Source: Oppiella nova (lineage: Eukaryota > Arthropoda > Arachnida > Sarcoptiformes > Oppiidae). Taken from it: DNA of 51,092 nucleotides. The stretch spans positions 1 to 51,092 of the forward strand of contig CAJPVJ010000053.1 of NCBI GenBank assembly GCA_905397405.1, read 5' to 3'. The notes under the pieces are model-generated. The model had not been told where the DNA came from. It made no database searches and saw nothing but the letters and a program-made list of their open reading frames with translations. The translations under genes were made by a program, and so were the position numbers. Below, one piece after another: positions 25,175 to 31,740 of this stretch (positions are counted from its first letter, which is position 1; the number at the start of each line of letters is the position of its first letter).

Positions 25175-26446
25175 ATGACAATGTTAGTCGCAGAACAAAT
25201 CGAAAAACAAACTTCCTTAGCACAGGAACGTACTTATAACGTAATTCAGGATGCTAAAGGTGTTCCTATAAAAATGTGGACCAAAGGTGTCCCTGTCGAT
25301 GAGAAATCAAAAGACCAATTATTAAAAACAGCACAAATGCCTTTTATTTATAAATGGATGGCAGTAATGCCAGATGTACATGTAGGAATCGGAGCAACGA
25401 TTGGAAGTGTAATTCCAACCAAAGGCGCAATCATCCCTGCTGCGGTCGGTGTAGATATTGGCTGTGGAATGATGGCTGCACGTACTTCGCTAAGCGCATC
25501 AGATTTACCAGATAACTTATACGCACTGCGTACCGAACTTGAACGTTTAATTCCGCATGGTATGACCAAAGGTCGTGGTCGTCGTGACCAAGGTTCATGG
25601 GATACACCTACTGCACGTGTTGATCAGGCTTGGGCTGAGTTGGTGACTGATTTTGAATATATCTGTGCCAAGCATCCCCGTTTGAAAAATACCAACAACC
25701 ATAAACAGCTGGGTACTTTGGGAACTGGAAACCATTTTGTTGAAGTGTGTTTAGATGAGTATCAACAAGTATGGATCATGTTGCACTCAGGATCTCGTGG
25801 TGTAGGAAATGCAATTGGTAACCACTTCATTGAGCTTGCACGTAAAGATATGCAAAAGCATTTTATTAACCTGCCTGATAAAGATTTAGCTTATTTAGTG
25901 GAAGGGACTGAACACTTTGGTGATTATTGGTTTGCAGTGGGTTGGGCACAACGATTTGCCATGAAAAACCGTGAGTTAATGATGGAAGCTGCGGTTCAAG
26001 CTTTACGAATCATCATCAACAAACCATTTAATGCCAAAGTTGAAGCCGTTAATTGCCACCATAATTATGTGGATAAAGAAGAGCACTTTGGTCAAGAAGT
26101 GCTGGTAACACGTAAAGGTGCTGTACGTGCCCGTTTGGGTGAGTATGGAATTATTCCAGGTTCAATGGGTGCCAAGTCATTTATTGTCAAAGGTAAGGGA
26201 AATCAGGAGTCTTTCTGTTCGTGTTCGCATGGGGCTGGTCGTGTACATAGCCGTACCGCTGCAAAAAAGTTGTTTACTGTGGAAGATCAGATTGAACAAA
26301 CCAAAGGTGTAGAATGCCGTAAAGACGCAGCCGTGATTGATGAAATCCCTTCTGCCTATAAACCTATTGAAGATGTGATGAAAGCACAAAGCGATTTGGT
26401 AGAAGTGGTTTATACCTTAAGTCAGGTTGTTTGTGTAAAGGGTTAG
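25175..26446 (+). CDS. rtcB: RNA-splicing ligase RtcB
   Basis: This GTP- and Mn2+-dependent ligase joins RNA 3'-phosphate or 2',3'-cyclic phosphate ends to 5'-OH ends, for example in cleaved tRNAs. The 423-aa protein has the metal-site motif DIGCGM (about 73-78), NCHHNYVDKEEHFG (about 272-285) and the guanylylation motif SHGAGR (about 330-335, catalytic His). The start at 25175 has AAAGGA 8 nt upstream; a longer frame from 25112 begins inside the leader hairpins. It heads the second sigma54 unit, which runs on towards rtcA. Confidence 0.96.
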   Translation: MTMLVAEQIEKQTSLAQERTYNVIQDAKGVPIKMWTKGVPVDEKSKDQLLKTAQMPFIYKWMAVMPDVHVGIGATIGSVIPTKGAIIPAAVGVDIGCGMMAARTSLSASDLPDNLYALRTELERLIPHGMTKGRGRRDQGSWDTPTARVDQAWAELVTDFEYICAKHPRLKNTNNHKQLGTLGTGNHFVEVCLDEYQQVWIMLHSGSRGVGNAIGNHFIELARKDMQKHFINLPDKDLAYLVEGTEHFGDYWFAVGWAQRFAMKNRELMMEAAVQALRIIINKPFNAKVEAVNCHHNYVDKEEHFGQEVLVTRKGAVRARLGEYGIIPGSMGAKSFIVKGKGNQESFCSCSHGAGRVHSRTAAKKLFTVEDQIEQTKGVECRKDAAVIDEIPSAYKPIEDVMKAQSDLVEVVYTLSQVVCVKG

Positions 26447-26449
26447 TTG

Positions 26450-26920
26450 ATGCATAAATTTTGGAGTTTGAATCGCTCATTTATTTCTATTGAATTAAAA
26501 ATGTTTGATCACGGCTGGGCTGCTTTAAATTTCAAATATGATCAACTAGAAATCTCAATAGATTTATCAGATGTTTATGATCCGTTTCAAGATTTGGTGA
26601 ATTGGGGTTGGAATATTCAACAAAATATTCTGCCAGCCTCTATTGAGATAGATGAAGAAGGTCATGTTGTTAAAATTGTTGCAGAAAACTCGATTATAGA
26701 GGATCAATTAATTATTCGATTTATTGCAAAGTCTTTTGTGCATACTCTTAAATTGAATAAGTATTTTTTTCTGAACACTTTGAAGCAAGAAATAAAACGT
26801 TTTTTTGAAAATGATTTTAATCAACATGAATGGCATGAAATTCACCCAGTACGTAATCTACCGTTTTTCTGTATTAACGACTGGGTACTTAATCACACTT
26901 GGATTAATCAAAATGAGTAA
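26450..26920 (+). CDS. Unknown protein in the rtcB operon (a)
   Basis: This 156-aa soluble protein starts 3 nt after the rtcB stop (TAGTTGATG), which suggests translational coupling. It is aromatic and acidic with alternating strands (SIELKMFDHGWAALNF; LEISIDLSDVYDPF) followed by helices rich in Lys and Phe. I do not recognise the family. Its tight linkage suggests it is co-expressed upon RNA damage. Confidence 0.7.
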   Translation: MHKFWSLNRSFISIELKMFDHGWAALNFKYDQLEISIDLSDVYDPFQDLVNWGWNIQQNILPASIEIDEEGHVVKIVAENSIIEDQLIIRFIAKSFVHTLKLNKYFFLNTLKQEIKRFFENDFNQHEWHEIHPVRNLPFFCINDWVLNHTWINQNE

Positions 26921-26925
26921 TACCA

Positions 26926-27330
26926 ATGGATCGCTCTAAACAAGTCAAGATCAGTCATTACGATCTTTTGGCTAATCAAGCAATCCATCTTGAATTACCA
27001 CAAGAGCCATACATTGTTGTGCTAGCAATACATAACAACAATGTAACCAATGATTGGCGCAATCAATGCAGTGATTGGATTGTAAAATCTGAACAATGCT
27101 ATTGGGCTTTAGCTTGGGGCCATGAATGTTCAATTTGGGATGATGCATTGGATTATTCTTATTTAGAATTTTGTAATTATGATCTACCTGAAGACGATGA
27201 TTATAATTTCATGACCACTTGGCATGAAAATCAAACTTTAGAAGACGTTATAGAATTTGCCGAATCAATCCCAGTTGATACATTACCCCAGCAAACTTTA
27301 TATGAAATCGTTGTGTTAAATATTTATTGA
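26926..27330 (+). CDS. Unknown protein in the rtcB operon (b), DUF7684-like
   Basis: This 134-aa acidic cytoplasmic protein has the pattern VLAIHNNNVTNDWRN, then CYWALAWGHECSIWDDALD, then FMTTWHENQTLEDVIEFAE. This resembles an uncharacterised family I know as DUF7684 (name from memory). The Cys/Trp-rich central motif is conserved in that family, but no function is known. It starts 5 nt after the previous gene. Similar proteins occur outside repair operons, so linkage to RNA repair is inference. Confidence 0.7.
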   Translation: MDRSKQVKISHYDLLANQAIHLELPQEPYIVVLAIHNNNVTNDWRNQCSDWIVKSEQCYWALAWGHECSIWDDALDYSYLEFCNYDLPEDDDYNFMTTWHENQTLEDVIEFAESIPVDTLPQQTLYEIVVLNIY

Positions 27331-27356
27331 CTATTAAAAGCGATAAGGAAAATAAA

Positions 27357-27818
27357 ATGAAACTTGCAGAAGCACTTTTATTACGAAGCGATCAACAAAA
27401 GAAACTCGCTTCATTAAAACAACGTATCAATGCGAACGTATTGGTACAAGATGGTGATGAGCCATCCGAGGATCCAAATGAGTTATTAAAGCAAGTATTT
27501 GCATTAACTCAAGAATCTCAAAAACTTGTTTATGCCATTCATCAAACCAATGCTTTGGCAAAATTAACGGATGGTCGTTCATTATTGGCTTTACTTACTC
27601 AACGTGATGAGCTTGTAGAGCGCCATAAAATTTTAACCTCAGCCATCAGCAACACACAACGTGAGCCTGACCGCTATAGTACACGTGAAATCAAATGGCA
27701 TAAGGTCATTCCAGTATCATCCTTGCAAAAACAATCCGATGATATCAGTGCCAAATTACGCGACTTGAATGTATTGATACAAGCCACCAATTGGCAAGTT
27801 GATTTACTTGACGTTTAA
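27357..27818 (+). CDS. DIP1984-family protein
   Basis: This 153-aa helical protein with coiled-coil character has the family signatures MKLAEALLLR at the N-terminus, EPSEDPNELL near 31-40, DRYSTREIKW near 106-115 and a C-terminal NWQVDL. The family is widespread but has no established biochemical role. The start at 27357 was chosen because AAGGAAA stands upstream and the family begins MKLAEA. It is downstream of the two unknown genes and directly upstream of the tandem structured RNAs. Confidence 0.85.
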   Translation: MKLAEALLLRSDQQKKLASLKQRINANVLVQDGDEPSEDPNELLKQVFALTQESQKLVYAIHQTNALAKLTDGRSLLALLTQRDELVERHKILTSAISNTQREPDRYSTREIKWHKVIPVSSLQKQSDDISAKLRDLNVLIQATNWQVDLLDV

Positions 27819-27838
27819 AGCCATCATTTAAAAGCTTT

Positions 27839-27856
27839 GATAGGGCTTACCCTATC
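27839..27856 (+). other. Hairpin preceding structured RNA copy 1
   Basis: GATAGGG/CCCTATC with loop CTTA lies 7 nt before copy 1 of the tandem RNA. A 7-bp hairpin of unrelated sequence (TTCTCAA/TTGAGAA, 28063-28088) lies 5 nt before copy 2, so the position is conserved while the sequence is not. Confidence 0.6.
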
Positions 27857-27863
27857 AGATCTC

Positions 27864-28057
27864 GAAATATATTGGGCGAGTACAAGATCTAAGGCTGTAT
27901 AGATTGAAATAAAAGTCAGCATCATTTTTGGGTAATGACAGCGAAGCGGATTTAGAGCGGAAACGTACCAATCAAATCCATCACCTATCATCACTTAAAC
28001 CTTTGTGAATCAGAGTGACTATTTACACAGCATTACCACGTACTGACAATATATTTC
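27864..28057 (+). ncRNA. Novel structured RNA, copy 1 (about 194 nt)
   Basis: Closing stem GAAATATATTG (27864-27874)/CAATATATTTC (28047-28057). The internal loop is GGCG against GA. Second helix AGTAC (27879-27883)/GTACT (28040-28044). Inner arms: GGATTT/AAATCC (27948-27953, 27974-27979) over a GAAA-looped stem, and CTTTG/CAGAG (28001-28015). Conserved unpaired strings include CAAGATC, GATTGAAA and AAACC. There is no ORF. Confidence 0.78.
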
Positions 28058-28093
28058 ACCTTTTCTCAAGTGATTCGTCATTTGAGAAAACCC

Positions 28094-28285
28094 GAACATA
28101 CTGGGCGAGTGCAAGATCCCCTACCTCCACAACACAGGATTGAAAATAAGGTGTAGTGGCTTGATGAGCGAGCGGGTTAGCTTAAAACTTTAAGCACAAA
28201 TCAACCCATCACTACGTACAAGGCAAACCTTTGTGAAAGCAAAGTTACAATGCACTAAGCATCACCATGCACTGACAGTATGTTC
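28094..28285 (+). ncRNA. Novel structured RNA, copy 2 (about 192 nt)
   Basis: Same fold as copy 1 with compensated changes. Closing stem GAACATACTG (28094-28103)/CAGTATGTTC (28276-28285). The internal loop is GGCG against GA. Second helix AGTGCA (28108-28113)/TGCACT (28268-28273). Inner arms are GGGTT/AACCC (28174-28178, 28203-28207) with GCTTA/TAAGC above, and CTTTG/CAAAG (28229-28244). It ends 19 bp before the CPCC gene. Confidence 0.78.
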
Positions 28286-28482
28286 ACCCCTTTTAGGAAT
28301 TTTAATGAATTACCATTGTTCTTGTTGTCATCATTACACGAGAGATCAACCCTCTGGTAATTTTGACTTTGAGATTTGTCCAGTTTGTTTTTGGGAAGAT
28401 GATCCTGTACAAAATATTCATCCAAATTCAAAAAGTGGTGCAAATGCAATCTCATTAGCAGAGGCACAAGATAATTATCAAT

Positions 28483-28808
28483 AGGGTCTGTTGACAATTC
28501 GTCTATGTTTGCGACTACGTGTGTTTTTTAGACGATACTAGGCGCGAAATACGAAATTTAGTCATTCTAAATAATGAGAAACACTGTTTCGCAAGGTAAC
28601 GACGTAGCGGCAAAAAACACACAAGTCCCCCGCTGCGCCTTGCGCTGCAAACAAAGCAGTGCTTTGTTCTTGCTCAGGGTTGTGGCTAAAATTATCTCAG
28701 CCTACGTTATGAAACTCGAAAATAGTCTCGCTATTCTCTTCGTTTCATGCCTTGCCTGCTCAATTTTAACCTACAACGCAAGCCATTTATGAAATGTCTA
28801 CAGACCCT
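28483..28808. mobile_element. MITE (non-autonomous element, 326 bp)
   Basis: The ends are imperfect inverted repeats: AGGGTCTGTTGACAATTC on the left and the complement of AGGGTCTGTAGACATTTC on the right. They are flanked by the 3-bp duplication AAT (28480-28482, 28809-28811). Precise removal with one AAT rejoins the CPCC frame. There is no transposase ORF. A 3-bp ANT-type duplication would suit the IS5/ISL2 group, but the family is not certain. Inside are several palindromes, including ATGAAAC/GTTTCAT and a copy of the repeat seen after rnz. Confidence 0.85.
28636..28685 (+). repeat. Dispersed palindromic repeat, copy 2 (inside the MITE)
   Basis: CCTTGCGCTGCAAACAAAGC, then GCTTTGTT and TTGCTC, matches the reverse complement of copy 1 at 20907-20956. 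The palindromic core is AACAAAGC/GCTTTGTT. Confidence 0.65.
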
Positions 28809-28871
28809 AATATGGTGTAAGTGAATTACGATTTTTAAAACATGTTCGAAAACCGAATGATTTAGAAAGAA

Positions 28872-29918
28872 ATGATGAAAAACAAAATGAACACATTAGT
28901 AAAAAATAAAGCCATCCAAATTGATGGCTCACAAGGCGAAGGTGGAGGGCAAATTTTAAGAACTGCCCTTTCACTGTCTATGTTAACGGGTATTCCATTT
29001 GAGCTTGTGAATATTCGAGCAGGGCGTAAAAAGCCGGGCTTAATGCGACAGCATTTAGTCTGTGTACAAGCATCACAACGCATCAGTAATGCCATTGTGG
29101 AAGGTGCTGAACTACATTCACAAAAATTATATTTTCAGCCCCAACAAGTTCAGGCGGGTAAATATGATTTTCATATTGGTTCAGCGGGTAGCACAGTATT
29201 GGTTTTACAAACACTACTGCCTGCACTGATGATGCAAAATGAAGTCAGCCAAATCAGTATCCACGGCGGAACACATAATCCAATGGCACCGACTGCAGAT
29301 TTTATAGAATCTTGCTTTCTACCTACTATTCATAAACTTGGAATAAAAGTCGACTTTAAATGCGAACGTGCTGGTTTCTTTCCAATTGGTGCGGGTCAAA
29401 TCAATATTACAACTTATCCGTGGATAGATAAGCTTGAATATTCAGTATTAGATAAAGGCAAATTACTGGAAATACATGGCTATGCAGCTGCCTTAAATAT
29501 TCAACAGAATATTGCTGATCGTGAACTGGAAGTATTGCATAATAAATTGAGCTTAAGCCAACGTAACAGACTAAACTTTCAAGGGATTAGTCAAGGGAAT
29601 ACAGCTTTTGTAGTGCTAAATTATGAACACCATCAACAAGTATTTTCTGCGTTAGGTGAAATGAAGAAAAGTGCAGAAAAAGTAGCGCATGATTTAGCCA
29701 AAGAAGTTAAATCCTTTTTAGCTTGCGATGCTGTGGCTGACGAATATCTAGCAGACCAACTTTTATTACCTTTAGCTTTAGGTAAAGGTGGTGAGTTTAC
29801 TGCTCAAGTTGTCAGTGAACACACTACGACACAAGCTGAAATGATTCAAAAATTCTTAGATTGTGAAATTCACTTTGAAGCAATCAATGATATTTTTAAG
29901 GTGAGTGTCATCACATAA
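28872..29918 (+). CDS. rtcA: RNA 3'-terminal phosphate cyclase RtcA
   Basis: This enzyme converts RNA 3'-phosphates to 2',3'-cyclic phosphates with ATP, through a covalent His-AMP intermediate. The 348-aa protein has the signature GEGGGQILR at 22-30, HGGTHNP at 131-137 and a C-terminal EHTTTQ, where the His corresponds to the adenylylated nucleophile. Alternative ATGs lie at 28875 and 28887. It is the last gene of the rtcB unit, but the MITE now sits 64 bp upstream and could lower read-through or supply a promoter. Confidence 0.94.
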   Translation: MMKNKMNTLVKNKAIQIDGSQGEGGGQILRTALSLSMLTGIPFELVNIRAGRKKPGLMRQHLVCVQASQRISNAIVEGAELHSQKLYFQPQQVQAGKYDFHIGSAGSTVLVLQTLLPALMMQNEVSQISIHGGTHNPMAPTADFIESCFLPTIHKLGIKVDFKCERAGFFPIGAGQINITTYPWIDKLEYSVLDKGKLLEIHGYAAALNIQQNIADRELEVLHNKLSLSQRNRLNFQGISQGNTAFVVLNYEHHQQVFSALGEMKKSAEKVAHDLAKEVKSFLACDAVADEYLADQLLLPLALGKGGEFTAQVVSEHTTTQAEMIQKFLDCEIHFEAINDIFKVSVIT

Positions 29919-30104
29919 GCTTCAGCTATGCTAAATCCAGTTTACAAGCTCATCAATTGCTTATCTTTATGTGCCAATTCATTTTAAATTTCATACTTAT
30001 TGGCACATTATGTAAATAAATGACCCAACTATTCATTATATAATCAACGCCTTAAATAAGTATGATTTTTAAAGTAGAAAATACCCACTTAAGGAATAAG
30101 GGAA

Positions 30105-30548
30105 ATGATGAGAGTTTTATTGGGGACAGCTTGTATCGCATTTTTAACATCGGCAGCTTTTGCAGAAGATATATCGGGAACTTGGCGCTATATCGATGAC
30201 AAAACTGGTGAAGCAAAGGGACTGGTTAAAATTGAAAAACAAAGTAACGGTACCTATGCGGGTACAGCATTAAAAGCAACACCACGCCCAGGCTACACTC
30301 CAAAAGAATTTTGCACCAATTGCCCTGCACCTTATACCAACAAGCCAATTATTGGCTTACAGGTAATCTCTGGGCTAAAGACAGATGATCATGTGAGTTA
30401 TACTGATGGGAAAATTATTGACCCAGTTTCAGGTAAAATCTATCGATTAAAAGGTAAAGTCAGCCCAAATGGCAAGAAACTATTTCTTCGTGGATATTTA
30501 GGTATTTCAGCAGTAGGTCGTAGCCAAACATGGTTACGTGTCGAGTAG
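30105..30548 (+). CDS. DUF2147 secreted protein
   Basis: This 147-aa protein has a Sec signal peptide (cleavage expected after AFA, before EDISGTWRY) and the DUF2147 beta-rich domain, whose family start SGTWRYIDDKTGEAKGLVKI is clear. The four Cys of related proteins are reduced to CTNC. Function is unknown; some homologues are linked to membrane stress. The binding site AAGGGAA is near the ATG. It is monocistronic. Confidence 0.87.
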   Translation: MMRVLLGTACIAFLTSAAFAEDISGTWRYIDDKTGEAKGLVKIEKQSNGTYAGTALKATPRPGYTPKEFCTNCPAPYTNKPIIGLQVISGLKTDDHVSYTDGKIIDPVSGKIYRLKGKVSPNGKKLFLRGYLGISAVGRSQTWLRVE

Positions 30549-30571
30549 TAGCATAATTTCATTCACAATAA

Positions 30572-30605
30572 AAATGACAGTTTTATCTCAATCAAACTGT
30601 CATTT
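30572..30605. terminator. Bidirectional terminator
   Basis: The 12-bp stem AAATGACAGTTT/AAACTGTCATTT lies between convergent genes. TTTTTATT follows in the minus direction and a shorter T tract in the plus direction. Confidence 0.8.
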
Positions 30606-30636
30606 CTAAACATCTATTTTTTAAATGATTTTTAAA

Positions 30637-31221
30637 TCAGTTATTCACAGCAAGTTGATATAAAAAATCTAAATGTGTGGCTGCATCACCCTTATCTAAA
30701 TTGAGATCACTGGCACGCCCACCCAATCTCAGTGCAGGAAGATAACAATACATTTGATTATCAGTTAATTTACCATATTGAGTTTGTGCCTTTGCTAAGG
30801 CTGATTTTTCTAAAAATTGCTCAATGATTTCATCATCACAAATCCAGTCATTAAAAAAATCTGTTAATGACCAAGCTGTTACCCCAATATCCGAGTTGTG
30901 TGGATCAATAAAGGATATATCCTCATCGCCATCTTCGCTTAATAAACGATAATAAAACACCAAACCAAATGCCGAAATAGCAATGGGTAATCGGGTCATA
31001 TCAGGTTGATCTTTCATTAACCATGACCAAAGCACATCTTGATAAAGCTCAGGGTTAATGATCTGTAGCAAACCGTTACCATAGAAGCCAAAACCATGGT
31101 TTTGCCAAAGCTCTAAGAGCGCTTCAGGTAAATACGCTTGATATTTTTTTACAGTTTCAAGGCTTACTGTATTTCCCGCCTGATCTACTGAAAATTTATC
31201 GATAAATGCTTGTAATTGCAT
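30637..31221 (-). CDS. GAD-like / DUF1851 protein, orphan Tdi1-type immunity protein
   Basis: This is a 194-aa acidic cytoplasmic protein. The N-terminal part (LPEALLELWQNHGFGFYGNGLLQIINP) matches the GAD-like region, and the C-terminal part (DNQMYCYLPALRLGGRASDLNL) the DUF1851 region found in type VI secretion immunity proteins of the Tdi1 kind. No effector gene lies next to it, so it looks like an orphan immunity gene or a family member with another role. It is probably co-transcribed with the gene ending at 31242. Confidence 0.8.
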   Translation of the reverse strand: MQLQAFIDKFSVDQAGNTVSLETVKKYQAYLPEALLELWQNHGFGFYGNGLLQIINPELYQDVLWSWLMKDQPDMTRLPIAISAFGLVFYYRLLSEDGDEDISFIDPHNSDIGVTAWSLTDFFNDWICDDEIIEQFLEKSALAKAQTQYGKLTDNQMYCYLPALRLGGRASDLNLDKGDAATHLDFLYQLAVNN

Positions 31222-31241
31222 AGCTATCCCCTAGGCTCTGC

Positions 31242-31622
31242 TTATACTTTCCATTCAAATCCACTAAACGCATCATCTTCTTTTAACGTATTTTCTACAG
31301 CATTTGCCAATTGTTTAATCATACTATGGGTTGCTATCTTCTTAAACCACGCTTGTTCTTCATCAGCATGGGCTGAAATTTCACAAGTTAACACGCCTTG
31401 ATCATTTAAATGACAATTAACCCCCAAACCAATTGGATGATTTTCTACGCTGACAGCAAGGTCTTCATCGGAGTGTGTTGTTTCCGCTTTAAAGCCATAT
31501 TGAGACAGTTGTTTTAACAACAAAGTCGTCACGTATTCCTGAGTGACATAACATACATTTTCACCATGATTGTGACTGTTACTATGATTCTCACAGTTTG
31601 CTGTAAATTGTAATGTTCTCAT
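31242..31622 (-). CDS. Unknown protein upstream of the DUF1851 gene
   Basis: This 126-aa acidic soluble protein has a His/Asn-rich tract near the N-terminus (CENHSNSHNHGENVCY), which may bind metal. The rest looks like a mixed alpha/beta fold. The start could also be an ATG at 31634 (4 residues longer); GGATG stands 7 nt before the chosen one. It precedes the DUF1851 gene by 20 nt on the same strand. The family is not recognised. Confidence 0.65.
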   Translation of the reverse strand: MRTLQFTANCENHSNSHNHGENVCYVTQEYVTTLLLKQLSQYGFKAETTHSDEDLAVSVENHPIGLGVNCHLNDQGVLTCEISAHADEEQAWFKKIATHSMIKQLANAVENTLKEDDAFSGFEWKV

Positions 31623-31676
31623 TGCTTCATCCAAAAGGCTTTATAGTTGTATGGTTTTAGAATAAGCAATATAAAC

Positions 31677-31707
31677 AAAACAGCCAAGCATTTGCTTGGC
31701 TGTTTTT
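31677..31707. terminator. Bidirectional terminator
   Basis: The stem ACAGCCAAGC/GCTTGGCTGT lies in an A-tract/T-tract context and serves both strands. It ends the tyrA-aroA transcript. Confidence 0.88.
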
Positions 31708-31740
31708 AATTAATTATACAAATATTAGACAAGGACTGAT

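Larger units (their letters stand above)
28305..28909 (+). pseudogene. CPCC-type cysteine-rich protein gene interrupted by a MITE
   Basis: The 5' part (28305-28484) encodes 59 residues with paired Cys motifs and the family signature EICPVCFWEDDPVQ, then GANAISLAEAQDNYQ. It stops at a TAG formed at the MITE junction. The missing C-terminus resumes in the correct frame at 28811, beginning YGVSELRFLKHVRKP, and runs to a stop at 28909. The intact gene overlapped the start of rtcA, so it belonged to the repair operon. The protein is probably zinc binding, with function unknown. The start has AGGA 7-8 nt upstream. Confidence 0.87.

Noticed and set aside
27864-28285. K-turn at the GGCG/GA internal loop of the tandem RNAs
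   Set aside because: Tandem sheared G-A pairs are possible, but the register would leave a T unpaired in the following helix in both copies, so the canonical motif is not met.
28574-28792. 72-codon ORF inside the MITE
   Set aside because: It covers palindromic element sequence, has no resemblance to transposases, and has no ribosome binding site.
28481-28809. TA target-site duplication (IS630/Tc1 type) for the MITE
   Set aside because: Removing the element with one TA leaves a stop in the CPCC frame. Removing it with one AAT restores the frame into a recognisable C-terminus.
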